Source: Agrococcus casei LMG 22410
GTDB taxonomy: Bacteria > Actinomycetota > Actinomycetes > Actinomycetales > Microbacteriaceae
Length of the DNA: 43,653 nucleotides
Direction of reading: 5' to 3'
NCBI RefSeq assembly: GCF_900163565.1
Contig: NZ_FUHU01000021.1
Coordinates: forward strand, 1 to 43,653
Of the stretch, positions 23,792-30,812 are shown piece after piece. The notes beneath the pieces were generated by a model. It was not told where the DNA came from. It made no database searches and saw only the letters and a program-made list of their open reading frames with translations. Numbering within the stretch: position 1 is the first letter of the stretch; every line of letters begins with the position of its first letter. A program made the position numbers and the translations under genes.

Positions 23792-24073
23792 ATGGCTCTT
23801 GATTCGCCTGCCTATCGCGCGTTGCGTGCTGAGCTGCGTGACGTGTGGACGGCTCAGCAGGCCCCGTGCTGGGTGTGCGCGCAGCCGATCGACTACCTGG
23901 CCCCAGCCCATGACCCGGAGGCGCTGGACGTCGACCACGTGAAGCCACGCTCGACGCACCCCCACTTGGAGCTAGATCGCAACAACTGCCGACCGTCGCA
24001 TGTGCGCTGCAACCGGTCGAGGGGCAACCGGCCGCCTCGGCCCGCGATCGGAACTGTTACCGAACAGTGGTGA
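23792..24073 (+). CDS. HNH endonuclease
   Basis: From ATG 23792 (GGGAGG eight bases upstream) the 93-residue product is nearly only the HNH module: PCWVC (Cys26, Cys29), DVDHVKPRS with His49, NNCRPSHVRCN with Asn65 and Cys66/Cys73, then SRGNR. All catalytic and zinc residues are present. Gap 23621-23791 before it has no gene. Small HNH proteins of this kind often assist terminase, but here terminase lies ~7 kb downstream, so another role is possible. Confidence 0.85.
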   Translation: MALDSPAYRALRAELRDVWTAQQAPCWVCAQPIDYLAPAHDPEALDVDHVKPRSTHPHLELDRNNCRPSHVRCNRSRGNRPPRPAIGTVTEQW

Positions 24074-24116
24074 TCTGGGCCTGGTCTTTCGGCTCGACGG
24101 ATGCGAACATCGAAGC

Positions 24117-24611
24117 ATGATGAAGCACCATCGACTGCCCGCGCTCGCGGTCCTCGCCGCGGCCGCCCTCGCCGTAACCGGGTGCACGACAGGACCAGAA
24201 CCGGCGCAATCGAGTGCGTTCGGGGAGCCCGCCGAAACAACCACACCCCCGGCAACGTCGAATGCCGCCGAGGAATACAGGGAGACCGTCGAGAACTTCC
24301 CCTATAACCTCGCCCCAAACTTTCAGTTCCCGACCGAAATGCCTACTCCGGCTGCCCCGAGCATCACCGACATTGACGCGCCGGGCTCCGAGATCGCTTT
24401 CGCGCTATGGCGCTGCGGACTCGTTGCCGCAGCATGGGAGGCCGAGAAGATCGGCGACGAAGAAACTACCCACGAGCTAATCGAGCAGGCCGCCCAGGCT
24501 ACCGACAATGAGTTGCCCGGAAACAGCGCATGGAGCGACCAGGCCCGCCAGCGCGTTCTAGATCACCAGATCGAAGCCGAGGCAGCAATCTGCGAAGGCT
24601 GGATCGGCTAA
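24117..24611 (+). CDS. Prophage lipoprotein (paralogue of the 24683 gene)
   Basis: This 164-residue protein starts MMKHHRLPALAVLAAAALAV and has a lipobox VTGC (Cys ~23), then a Thr/Pro linker, so it should be anchored on the outer face of the membrane. The mature domain opens EEYRETVENFPYNLAPNFQF, then helices AFALWRCGLVAAAWEAEKIG and EETTHELIEQAAQA. The same pattern recurs in the next gene. Its isolated position, own terminator and surface location suggest lysogenic cargo such as exclusion; this is inference. Not recognised as a named family. Confidence 0.75.
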   Translation: MMKHHRLPALAVLAAAALAVTGCTTGPEPAQSSAFGEPAETTTPPATSNAAEEYRETVENFPYNLAPNFQFPTEMPTPAAPSITDIDAPGSEIAFALWRCGLVAAAWEAEKIGDEETTHELIEQAAQATDNELPGNSAWSDQARQRVLDHQIEAEAAICEGWIG

Positions 24612-24625
24612 GAACCTACACACCT

Positions 24626-24655
24626 AGACCCCGTTCTGTCAGAACGGGGTCTTTT
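24626..24655 (+). terminator. Intrinsic terminator after the lipoprotein gene
   Basis: AGACCCCGTTCT and AGAACGGGGTCT form a perfect 12-bp stem with loop GTC, followed by TTTT overlapping the stem end. It separates the lipoprotein from its paralogue, so the two are likely transcribed separately or at different levels. Confidence 0.93.
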
Positions 24656-24682
24656 GCTTGCGCACAACCGAATGGACGTGAA

Positions 24683-25117
24683 ATGGCCGACGACTTCTAC
24701 GACTACGCGGGTATGGACGAGGAATACCAAAGGACCGTCCGCCACTTCCCATTGCGACTCGCCCCCGGCTTCGAGTTCCCCGAACGAGCCCCTGGACACG
24801 CTCAAGACGGTGTCGAGTACGCCCCAGGTTGCGGGACGGTCGCCGCATACTTTGCCTGGATCGACGCGGTCGAGAAGGAGGCGATTCGAGCCCATGATGC
24901 AGGGAGGCACGACGAGGCCCACCGGCTTCTACTTCTCGCGGCCTCATGGCCCGAAACGGACGTGTACCTCGCCTACAACGTGCCGGGCGACTTTGACTGG
25001 CTAGATGGCCTGATAATCCCGGCGCTCCAAGGCGAATTCGGTCCCCTGCGGGACTGGGTTGGCCAGACCAACATTGCAACAGAGCAAAGGAGACAGCATG
25101 ACGATTCATCCAATTGA
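24683..25117 (+). CDS. Cytoplasmic paralogue of the prophage lipoprotein
   Basis: This 144-residue protein has no signal peptide. Its start DEEYQRTVRHFPLRLAPGFE aligns with the lipoprotein's EEYRETVENFPYNLAPNFQF, and YFAWIDAVEKEAIRAHDAGR with its A-W-x-AEKIGDEET region, so the whole domain is shared. It ends in a longer acidic/aromatic tail (PGDFDWLDGLIIPALQGEFG). One copy outside and one inside the membrane is unusual. The family is not recognised. Its 3' end contains the AAGGAG ribosome site of the next gene. Confidence 0.7.
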   Translation: MADDFYDYAGMDEEYQRTVRHFPLRLAPGFEFPERAPGHAQDGVEYAPGCGTVAAYFAWIDAVEKEAIRAHDAGRHDEAHRLLLLAASWPETDVYLAYNVPGDFDWLDGLIIPALQGEFGPLRDWVGQTNIATEQRRQHDDSSN

Positions 25118-25472
25118 GGGCGACCTGCCAATCAGTGGCGGTGTGCGTTCGTATCCCACCTTCCGTAACCACGCCGGGGGAACATCAACCATTGCCGTGA
25201 CAAACGTCAACAAGATGGGAGCCGGAGCCCCGACCGCTGCCGCCTCGGCAAACAGGTATATCCGATTCGGGCTCCGAAACACCGGCGGATCACAGATCGC
25301 ATCGGTCCAGATCAACCCCGGACAGTGGGGGCACAACATGATCTTCCGCCGTAGCAACAACTCCGCCAATATCCCCAGCGGTCGCTACGCACTCAACGGC
25401 CGCAGCGAGAAGTTCTCGGGAACATACCTGCACCCCCACCGCTACTTCAAGGGCAGTCTCAAGCTGACATAG
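25098..25472 (+). CDS. Hypothetical beta-rich protein
   Basis: ATG 25098 with AAGGAG eight bases upstream gives 124 residues, overlapping the previous gene by 20 bases. The protein is Gly/Asn/Ser-rich and strand-like (NRYIRFGLRNTGGSQIASVQ, SGRYALNGRSEKFSGTYLHP) with no signal peptide or membrane helix and no cysteines. It looks like a compact secreted- or antifungal-type beta fold but I recognise no family. Codon usage is less GC-extreme than that of the structural genes. Confidence 0.65.
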   Translation: MTIHPIEGDLPISGGVRSYPTFRNHAGGTSTIAVTNVNKMGAGAPTAAASANRYIRFGLRNTGGSQIASVQINPGQWGHNMIFRRSNNSANIPSGRYALNGRSEKFSGTYLHPHRYFKGSLKLT

Positions 25473-25546
25473 CCCACGTCGTGCCGCAGTCGGGCGGCCT
25501 CGCGCATCGAGCCCGTCCGACTGCCGCTCACAGTAAGGAACAGAAA

Positions 25547-25735
25547 ATGCCTCGCAAGATCACCGCCAAGGGCGGCCCGCTGCACGGTAAGAAGTTCACC
25601 GTGCCCGAGAACATGACCTCATTCGAGCCGCCTGTCGGCTATGTGGCTGGCAAGTATCGGGTGACCGAGAAGCAGGCTGTCTGGGAGCCAGAGCGCTCGC
25701 GGCAGTCCGCTGAGCCTGCTGACAAGGTCGACTGA
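25547..25735 (+). CDS. Hypothetical phage protein, 62 residues
   Basis: TAAGGA precedes ATG 25547. ITAKGGPLHGKKFTVPENMT followed by YVAGKYRVTEKQAVWEPE is a short beta protein of a type frequent in actinophages (a GGPLHGK-type motif). Function unknown. The stop shares one base with the next start. Confidence 0.65.
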   Translation: MPRKITAKGGPLHGKKFTVPENMTSFEPPVGYVAGKYRVTEKQAVWEPERSRQSAEPADKVD

Positions 25736-25950
25736 TGGCTGTCGCCAACATGCCGATGCGACTGCTGCTGCAGGTCGCCGACAATGACCCGGTGCTGGTC
25801 GCTGAGTTCGAGGCCCCGGTGCAGCTGACCCGCGCTGGCGGTGATGCTTCGTCAGCCACGTACACGGTCGATGGACCCGCCTTCGCGGAGGGTCTGCGCC
25901 TGGCTGTCACGGCCGCCGCTGAGGCGCTGCAGGCGAAGTTGACCCCGTGA
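25735..25950 (+). CDS. Hypothetical phage protein, 71 residues
   Basis: The product MRLLLQVADNDPVLVAEFEA then DGPAFAEGLRLAVTAAAEAL is strand-strand-helix. No family recognised. It starts on the last base of the previous stop and overlaps the following GTG start. Confidence 0.62.
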   Translation: MAVANMPMRLLLQVADNDPVLVAEFEAPVQLTRAGGDASSATYTVDGPAFAEGLRLAVTAAAEALQAKLTP

Positions 25951-26303
25951 CGCCGAACGCACGGGGCCTGCCCGGAGGCCGACGCCAGCTGATCGAGCAG
26001 ATCGAGCTGCAGGTCGGCATCACCATGCACCAGCACCCTCGACTGCCTCACACGGTTGTCGTGTCAGACTCTGACTGCAAGCGGCTTTACGCCGCGAGCG
26101 CGGCGATTCACCGCACGGTTGCACATCGCATGGTCCGCGTGGGCTTGCTCGTCGATGACCTGACCGTGATGACCGCACCGGACTGGGCGTGCGACCCGGT
26201 GCAGGTGGCATGGTTGCGCCTTCGCGTGAGCCTGCTCGATATCCCGTTGCGCCCCGTCATGCGCGCACTGAATGGCCTTCTCACGAAGGGACGCCCGGCA
26301 TGA
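25947..26303 (+). CDS. Hypothetical phage protein, 118 residues
   Basis: GTG 25947 overlaps the preceding stop. The protein has an initial basic stretch, RRQLIEQIELQVGITMHQHP, a strand, a helix with KRLYAASAAIHRTVAHRMVR and a hydrophobic C-terminal half (QVAWLRLRVSLLDIPLRPVM). It could be membrane-associated, though no clean transmembrane helix is present. Unrecognised. Confidence 0.62.
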   Translation: MTPNARGLPGGRRQLIEQIELQVGITMHQHPRLPHTVVVSDSDCKRLYAASAAIHRTVAHRMVRVGLLVDDLTVMTAPDWACDPVQVAWLRLRVSLLDIPLRPVMRALNGLLTKGRPA

Positions 26304-26632
26304 ACAAGTACACGGCTCACGGGCTGGCTGAGGCTGCTCGGTCTGGTCGACGCATTCTGGTGCTCACTGACCGGCCTGCCGAAGCGCTGGACCAGTTCAG
26401 GGACCTTGTGCCCGACGCCACGGTCCGCCGCACGAACGGTGACCAGCGCATCGGCTTCTCGCAGCTGGGCGTGATCTACTTCGCTTCCGCGCGATCGAAC
26501 CGGCATCGGGGTCGAACGGTCGACACGCTCTACATCGACGACCCCCAGCTCGACTGGTCCTGGCACACGATGCGTCACCAGTACGAGCCCTGTATGTCGA
26601 GCAGCCCTGACGGTGAAGTGGTCCGCCCGTGA
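26300..26632 (+). CDS. Hypothetical protein resembling part of a helicase/terminase fold
   Basis: From ATG 26300 the 110-residue product has GLAEAARSGRRILVLTDRPA, NGDQRIGFSQLGVIYFASAR and GRTVDTLYIDDPQLDW. The last segment looks like a Walker B strand (LYIDD) following a SARS-RG turn, as in P-loop ATPases of the terminase/helicase type. No Walker A loop (GxxxxGK) is present, so it should not hydrolyse ATP. It may be a domain relic or a small DNA-binding partner. Confidence 0.6.
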   Translation: MNKYTAHGLAEAARSGRRILVLTDRPAEALDQFRDLVPDATVRRTNGDQRIGFSQLGVIYFASARSNRHRGRTVDTLYIDDPQLDWSWHTMRHQYEPCMSSSPDGEVVRP

Positions 26633-26793
26633 CCCCCGCCGACATGGCGCTCGCGAAGGAGCGCTACGAGCAGGCTGCCAAGCACTACCAGGTGGCTGCG
26701 GTTCGCATGCGCCGTGCCCGACTCATGTATGTCGCTGGTGCCGTGTGCTGGACCTTGGGTGTGCTCGTGCCGCTGCTCGTCCTGATCACATGA
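26629..26793 (+). CDS. Small single-pass membrane protein
   Basis: GTG 26629 overlaps the previous stop. The 54-residue protein is a basic helix (ADMALAKERYEQAAKHYQVA, then RMRRARL) followed by one hydrophobic helix (MYVAGAVCWTLGVLVPLLVL) reaching the C-terminus, i.e. tail-anchored with a cytoplasmic N-terminus. Early position argues against a holin. Unknown function. Confidence 0.62.
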   Translation: MTPADMALAKERYEQAAKHYQVAAVRMRRARLMYVAGAVCWTLGVLVPLLVLIT

Positions 26794-27116
26794 CCATCTG
26801 AGCCCGCGGGCAAGGCCCCTGCTGGCGGCTGGCTCGACCGCATAGCGGGTGCCCGAGGCACGCCGCCGCGCACGCCGCCCCCACGCTCGCCTAACTCGCG
26901 CCGCTCGGCCCGCTACCTCGCTGAGGCCGTGACAGGCGCACACGCGGCCGCACCGCCCCGCCCTGGGCCTGCCCCGAGGGGAGGGGGGTCGAGATCGCGG
27001 CGACCGGCTCACGGAATCGGTCGTCCGGCAATGATCTATCCCCCTCCGCGATGGGTACCCCTTCGCGCACGCGCGCACGCGCGAGCGGCACTCGTACCCC
27101 CGATAAGGAGTTCCCC
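26794..27116. other. Intergenic region before metK
   Basis: This 323-base stretch has no convincing gene. The frame that continues from the preceding gene stays open but is Pro/Arg/Ala-rich and has no ribosome site. Near its end lie a palindrome GGGTACCC (27053-27060), an alternating CGCGCA tract (27065-27085) and a further GTACCC (27094-27099). GGGTAC is also the inner end of the immunity-region repeat arms, so a repressor site is conceivable. No clear promoter is seen. Confidence 0.5.
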
Positions 27117-28289
27117 ATGATTGCTGGCCTGTTTTCATCCGAGTCTGTCTCTGCTGGCCACCCTGACAAGCTGTGCGATCGAATCTCTGACGCTGTGCTC
27201 GACGCCCATCTCGCGCTCGACCCTGAGTCGCGGGTCGCGTGCGAGACCGCTGCCGGTCCCGGCTGGGTTCGTGTGTTCGGCGAGGTCCGCTCGACCGCGG
27301 TTGTCAATGTTGACGCTGTGGTGCGTGGCGCGATTCTGCGTGCTGGCTTCATCTCGGAGGCCGATGGTCTCGACCCGTCGTCGTGTGATGTGCAGGTTGC
27401 TCTTGTGCAGCAGTCGCCGGAGATCGCGGCGGGCGTCGATTTGTCGCTCGAGGCGCGCTCCGGCGGTGCCGTCGACGCGGTCGACGTGCTCGGCGCTGGC
27501 GACCAGGGGTTGATGTTCGGCTATGCCTGTTCTGAGACTGCTGAGCTGATGCCGTTGTCGCTGGTGCTGTCGCACCGGTTGACGGGGCTTCTGCCGGTGC
27601 TGTCGGGGGCTGGCCCCGACGCGAAGGCTCAAGTGACGGTTGAGTACTCGCCTGGCTTCGATGTTCCGACGGTGCGCTCGGTGCTCTGTTCTGTGCAGCA
27701 TGCGGCCGACGTCGACCGGGTGCTCTTCCAGGACAACGTCGAGCGGCTCGTGGCATCGGTGCTGCGTGACTTTGACCAGTCGCCCGTCGGTGTCCGCGTG
27801 CTAGTTAACCCTTCGGGTTCGTTTGTGCTCGGAGGCCCGGCCGCCGACGCTGGGCTCACGGGACGCAAGATCATTGTCGACACCTACGGCGGCGCTGCTC
27901 GTCACGGCGGCGGAGCGTTCTCTGGCAAGGACTCGACGAAGGTCGATCGGTCTGCGGCGTATGCGCTGCGGCACGTCGCCTCGACGATCGTGCTGGCGGG
28001 TCTCGCCGAGCGTGTCGAAGTGCAAGCGTCGTACGCGATCGGCGTGGTCGAGCCGGTCGGCATCGCGCTCGACACGTTCGGTACCGGCCGCGTGTCTAAC
28101 GAGGCGCTCGTGCGAGCGGTGCGTGCTGTGTTCGACCTTCGACCCGGCGCGATCATTGAGCGTTTCGGATTGCGTCGCCCGATCTTCGAGGCGACCGCCT
28201 CGGGCGGACACTTCGGCCGTTCCGAGTTCCCTTGGGAGCGGGACCACCCCGTTGACGCTCTGCGGGCGGCGCTCGGTCCGCTCGGCTAG
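27117..28289 (+). CDS. metK: Phage-encoded S-adenosylmethionine synthetase
   Basis: AAGGAG lies six bases before ATG 27117; the product is 390 residues, the normal MetK length. It should make S-adenosylmethionine from methionine and ATP. Key motifs are intact: GHPDK (14-18), GAGDQG (126-131), PDAKAQ with Lys170, LTGRKIIVDTYGG (247-259) and HGGGAFSGKD (263-272) followed by STKVDRSAAY. SEGHPDK, the usual form, reads SAGHPDK here, and several otherwise conserved surface segments diverge, so it is not a recent copy of a housekeeping gene. Codons ending in T are more common than in neighbouring genes. It precedes a DNA methyltransferase gene by ~640 bases and its stop overlaps that of the opposing HTH gene. 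Confidence 0.93.
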   Translation: MIAGLFSSESVSAGHPDKLCDRISDAVLDAHLALDPESRVACETAAGPGWVRVFGEVRSTAVVNVDAVVRGAILRAGFISEADGLDPSSCDVQVALVQQSPEIAAGVDLSLEARSGGAVDAVDVLGAGDQGLMFGYACSETAELMPLSLVLSHRLTGLLPVLSGAGPDAKAQVTVEYSPGFDVPTVRSVLCSVQHAADVDRVLFQDNVERLVASVLRDFDQSPVGVRVLVNPSGSFVLGGPAADAGLTGRKIIVDTYGGAARHGGGAFSGKDSTKVDRSAAYALRHVASTIVLAGLAERVEVQASYAIGVVEPVGIALDTFGTGRVSNEALVRAVRAVFDLRPGAIIERFGLRRPIFEATASGGHFGRSEFPWERDHPVDALRAALGPLG

Positions 28290-28489
28290 CTGCCGTCGAT
28301 GCGCTTGTAGGCGAGGGCGAGGCTGCGGTCGGCCATGCCAGTGGCTCGCTTGATCTGAGTCCAGCTGACGCCGCTGTCGCGGGCTTGCTTGATTAGGTCG
28401 TCCCGGTAGCGCTGCTGATCTTTTCGGCGCTGGTCGAGGTCATTGAGTCGCTTGCTTGCTTGCTCCAGGTCGGTCAGAACGTTCGCCAT
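28286..28489 (-). CDS. Small HTH protein, leftward regulator
   Basis: This 67-residue protein (ATG 28489; an ATG three codons upstream overlaps the -10 region) has an N-terminal coiled-coil helix (LEQASKRLNDLDQRRKDQQR) and a C-terminal HTH (LIKQARDSGVSWTQIKRATG, then ADRSLALAYKRI). It is the only leftward gene in the prophage outside the integrase operon. Its stop overlaps the metK stop tail to tail in CTAG. It shares a bidirectional promoter with the gene at 28542 and probably regulates both directions. Confidence 0.75.
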   Translation of the reverse strand: MANVLTDLEQASKRLNDLDQRRKDQQRYRDDLIKQARDSGVSWTQIKRATGMADRSLALAYKRIDGS

Positions 28490-28495
28490 GTTTTT

Positions 28496-28514
28496 CACTA
28501 TACCGGTTGTAGTG
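28496..28514. promoter_or_regulatory. Imperfect inverted repeat, left operator
   Basis: CACTATACC and GGTTGTAGTG form an imperfect inverted repeat that covers the leftward -10 box (TATAGT, 28502 to 28497) and the rightward -35 box (TTGTAG, 28507-28512). One bound protein would therefore block both promoters. Confidence 0.55.
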
Positions 28515-28535
28515 AGTCACTATAACTGTTATAGT
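28497..28535. promoter_or_regulatory. Bidirectional leaderless promoter pair
   Basis: Rightward: TTGTAG (28507-28512), 17 bases, TATAGT (28530-28535), then six bases to ATG 28542. Leftward: TTATAG (28525 to 28520), 17 bases, TATAGT (28502 to 28497), then seven bases to ATG 28489. Both have good -10 boxes, exact spacing and no room for a ribosome site, so both messages should be leaderless. The promoters face each other and share the same ~39 bases, an AT-rich island in GC-rich DNA. Confidence 0.75.
28519..28535. promoter_or_regulatory. Perfect inverted repeat, right operator
   Basis: ACTATAAC and GTTATAGT are exact inverted copies around a central T. The element covers the rightward -10 box and the leftward -35 box and lies 22 bases, about two helical turns, from the left operator measured start to start. 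Confidence 0.7.
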
Positions 28536-28541
28536 AGAGGC

Positions 28542-28841
28542 ATGGACAACAACACGGCAAACGCATTCGGCACTCCCGCTCTTCACTTCGACTACACGGC
28601 CCAGGGCCTCGCGACGATTCGCGCAGCGTTCCAGGTCGCAGGCGTCGAGACCCACGTCACCCGCTATGGCTTCATCCAGGCCAAGGTCGGCGACCAGGTG
28701 GTCCGAGTCGCTCAGGACGACACCACCTTCTCAGTGACCTCCTACACCGGAAACATGCAGCTCGCGGGCGAGGTCCGCCTCGCTGGCTCGTTTGTTGACT
28801 CGGCCGTCCTGGCCGGTCTGATCCAGGCGGCGCTCGCCTGA
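28542..28841 (+). CDS. Hypothetical protein under the divergent switch
   Basis: This 99-residue protein starts MDNNTANAFGTPALHFDYTA and continues with a helix (QGLATIRAAFQVAGVETHVT), strands (GFIQAKVGDQVVRVAQDDTT, FSVTSYTGNMQLAGEVRLAG) and a final helix. No family recognised. Being the sole gene between a switch promoter and a hairpin, it may be a regulator or effector expressed when the HTH protein is absent. Confidence 0.68.
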   Translation: MDNNTANAFGTPALHFDYTAQGLATIRAAFQVAGVETHVTRYGFIQAKVGDQVVRVAQDDTTFSVTSYTGNMQLAGEVRLAGSFVDSAVLAGLIQAALA

Positions 28842-28866
28842 GTCGAAACACCTTGCACACGAGTTG

Positions 28867-28892
28867 ACGCCCGGGCCTGACGGCTCGGGCGT
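28867..28892 (+). terminator. GC-rich hairpin after the switch gene
   Basis: ACGCCCGGGCC and GGCTCGGGCGT pair (one G-T) around loop TGAC. Only two T residues follow, so it is a weak intrinsic terminator or an attenuator that partly insulates the methyltransferase gene. Confidence 0.5.
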
Positions 28893-28926
28893 TGCTCATG
28901 GTTCCCTCTCAAGAAAGAAGTGACTC

Positions 28927-30201
28927 ATGGCTCTCGAAGTTACCGTGCGGCCGCTGTCCGAGCTGAAGCCCTACCACCAGAACCCCCGTCGAGGGAACAC
29001 TGCAGCGATCGCTGACTCGCTCGCGAAGCGCGGCCAGTACAAGCCGATCGTCGTGAACCTCGGCACGCACACCGGCCGCCCGATGGAGATTCTTGCGGGC
29101 AACCACACTTTCCTCGCCGCGCACTCGCTGGACTGGCCGACGATCCAGGTGGTCACGGTCGACGTCAACGATGCCGAGGCAGCGCAGATCGTGCTTGCCG
29201 ATAACAAGCTCGCCGATCTGGGCGGGTATGACGATGTCGACCTGCTGGCAACGCTGCAGGAGGCGGGGTCGCTCGACGCTACCGGCTACACCGACCAGGA
29301 CCTTACCGAGCTGCTGCGTGCGCTCGACGAGCCCGTCGGCCTCACCGATCCCGACGATGTGCCCGCGCTCACCGACACCACCATCACTGCCGAGGGCGAT
29401 GTGTGGCGGCTTGGACCCCATGTGCTCTACGTCGGCTCGTCGGGCAACGTCGAGGCCGTCGCCGACGCCGCCCAGGGCACCGTGGATGCGGTCTGGACGG
29501 ACCCGCCCTACGGGGTCTCCTACGTCGGCGGCACCGGCATGACCATCAAGAACGACGGGGCTGACGAGGCCGTTCAGACATTCGCTGATGCTGTTGGCAC
29601 CATCCTCGCTGTCGCTCGACCTGGTGCACCTGTCTATGTCGCGCACGCTGATCTGATGCGCGGCGAGTTCCAGCGGGTCATGAGTGAAGCGGGCATCCTG
29701 TACCGGCAGACGCTGATCTGGGTGAAGAACGCTCTCGTGATGGGGCGGGCCGATTACCACTGGAAGCACGAACCGATCCTCGAGGCCGAACTGCCCGAGG
29801 CGGGGATCGTCGACGAGTCCTTCGATCCCGTCGCTTACGGCTTCACCCCTGGCGGTGAGGGCAGGCTGGGCCGGGGCGGCAAGCGCTGGTACGGCGACAA
29901 CAAGTCGTCGACCGTGTTCCAGGTCCCGAAGCCCAAAGCGAACAGCGAGCACCCGACGATGAAGCCTGTTGAGCTGATCGAGCGCATGCTGCGCAATTCG
30001 GTACAGACGGGGGGGCTCGTGTTTGACCCCTTCGGCGGCTCGGGCTCAACGCTCATTGCCGCGCACCGGCTCGGCGCTCGCGCGCTGCTGTGCGAGCTTG
30101 ACCCCCAGTACGCGGACGTGATCTGTCGCCGTTGGGAGGAACACACAGGCGTCACCCCGATTCGCGACGGCGAACCTGTCACCTTCACCGATGCGCCATG
30201 A
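28927..30201 (+). CDS. ParB-DNA methyltransferase fusion
   Basis: This 424-residue protein joins an N-terminal ParB/sulfiredoxin-like domain (VTVRPLSELKPYHQNPRRGN, ILAGNHTFLAAHSL, VTVDVNDAEAAQIVLADNK; residues ~1-100) to an amino-methyltransferase. DPPYG (192-196, motif IV) precedes FDPFGGSGST (366-375, motif I), with HPTMKPVEL between them, which is class beta order for N6-adenine or N4-cytosine methylation using SAM. No restriction partner is adjacent, so it is an orphan enzyme, perhaps protecting phage DNA or regulating packaging or expression. AAGAAAGAAG precedes ATG 28927. The upstream metK could supply its cofactor. Confidence 0.92.
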   Translation: MALEVTVRPLSELKPYHQNPRRGNTAAIADSLAKRGQYKPIVVNLGTHTGRPMEILAGNHTFLAAHSLDWPTIQVVTVDVNDAEAAQIVLADNKLADLGGYDDVDLLATLQEAGSLDATGYTDQDLTELLRALDEPVGLTDPDDVPALTDTTITAEGDVWRLGPHVLYVGSSGNVEAVADAAQGTVDAVWTDPPYGVSYVGGTGMTIKNDGADEAVQTFADAVGTILAVARPGAPVYVAHADLMRGEFQRVMSEAGILYRQTLIWVKNALVMGRADYHWKHEPILEAELPEAGIVDESFDPVAYGFTPGGEGRLGRGGKRWYGDNKSSTVFQVPKPKANSEHPTMKPVELIERMLRNSVQTGGLVFDPFGGSGSTLIAAHRLGARALLCELDPQYADVICRRWEEHTGVTPIRDGEPVTFTDAP

Positions 30202-30812
30202 AGGCCACCGACCGCGCTAAGCGTGACGCCCAGGCACTCGACCTGCGACGCGCTGGCCTGGCTCTGCCGCGTATCGCCGAGCAGCTTGGCTTCTCGACCA
30301 CGGCGGCTGCCCAGGCGAGCATCAATCGTGCCATGCAGGCACAGGGCACCGAGTTCGATCCCGCCGACGTACGCGCGATGGAACTCGACCGGCTCGACCG
30401 ACTGCAGCAGGCGGTGTGGGTAAAAGCAATCAAGGGCGATCTGAAAGCTGTGGAAACAGCGCAGAAGCTCACCGAGGCTCGGGTCCGGCTGGCGGGGATC
30501 GCCGCCCGTGGCGAGTCGATCATGACCGAGTCATTCGACCAGACGATCGAGGCGCTCGCTACCGAGCCGGAGGATGCATCAATCGTCGCGTCTGGTCGTC
30601 GCATTGCGGAGCGCATCGACACTGCTGCGGCGTCTGGTGACGCTACCGCCGAAACGAAGGCGCTCTATTTGATGCCACACCTGATGAACATTCTGCGAGA
30701 GCTGGGGGCTACCCCAGCTGCTCGGGCTGCATTGAAGGCGAAGGCATCGAGTGGAGACCAAACGAAACGCGCAAAGCTACAAGCGCTCCGCGGAGGGGCA
30801 TCAGCGGCGTAG
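30198..30812 (+). CDS. Terminase small subunit-like protein
   Basis: From ATG 30198 (ATGA overlap) the 204-residue product has an HTH (RRAGLALPRIAEQLGFSTTA), a helical oligomerisation region (ELDRLDRLQQAVWVKAIKGD) and a basic C-terminal tail (KAKASSGDQTKRAKLQALRG). This layout and its place directly upstream of the large subunit identify it as the DNA-recognition subunit of the packaging motor. It overlaps the large subunit gene by 62 bases. Confidence 0.8.
   Translation: MKATDRAKRDAQALDLRRAGLALPRIAEQLGFSTTAAAQASINRAMQAQGTEFDPADVRAMELDRLDRLQQAVWVKAIKGDLKAVETAQKLTEARVRLAGIAARGESIMTESFDQTIEALATEPEDASIVASGRRIAERIDTAAASGDATAETKALYLMPHLMNILRELGATPAARAALKAKASSGDQTKRAKLQALRGGASAA

Noticed and set aside
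26929-27116. Pro/Arg-rich open frame before metK
   Set aside because: No ribosome site, no coding-like composition, ends within the metK start region.
28497-28541. Toxin-antitoxin promoter
   Set aside because: The flanking genes are divergent and neither matches a toxin family; kept as a regulatory switch only.
28927-30201. Restriction-modification system
   Set aside because: No restriction endonuclease gene lies next to the methyltransferase; HNH genes are 5-9 kb away and are of typical phage type.
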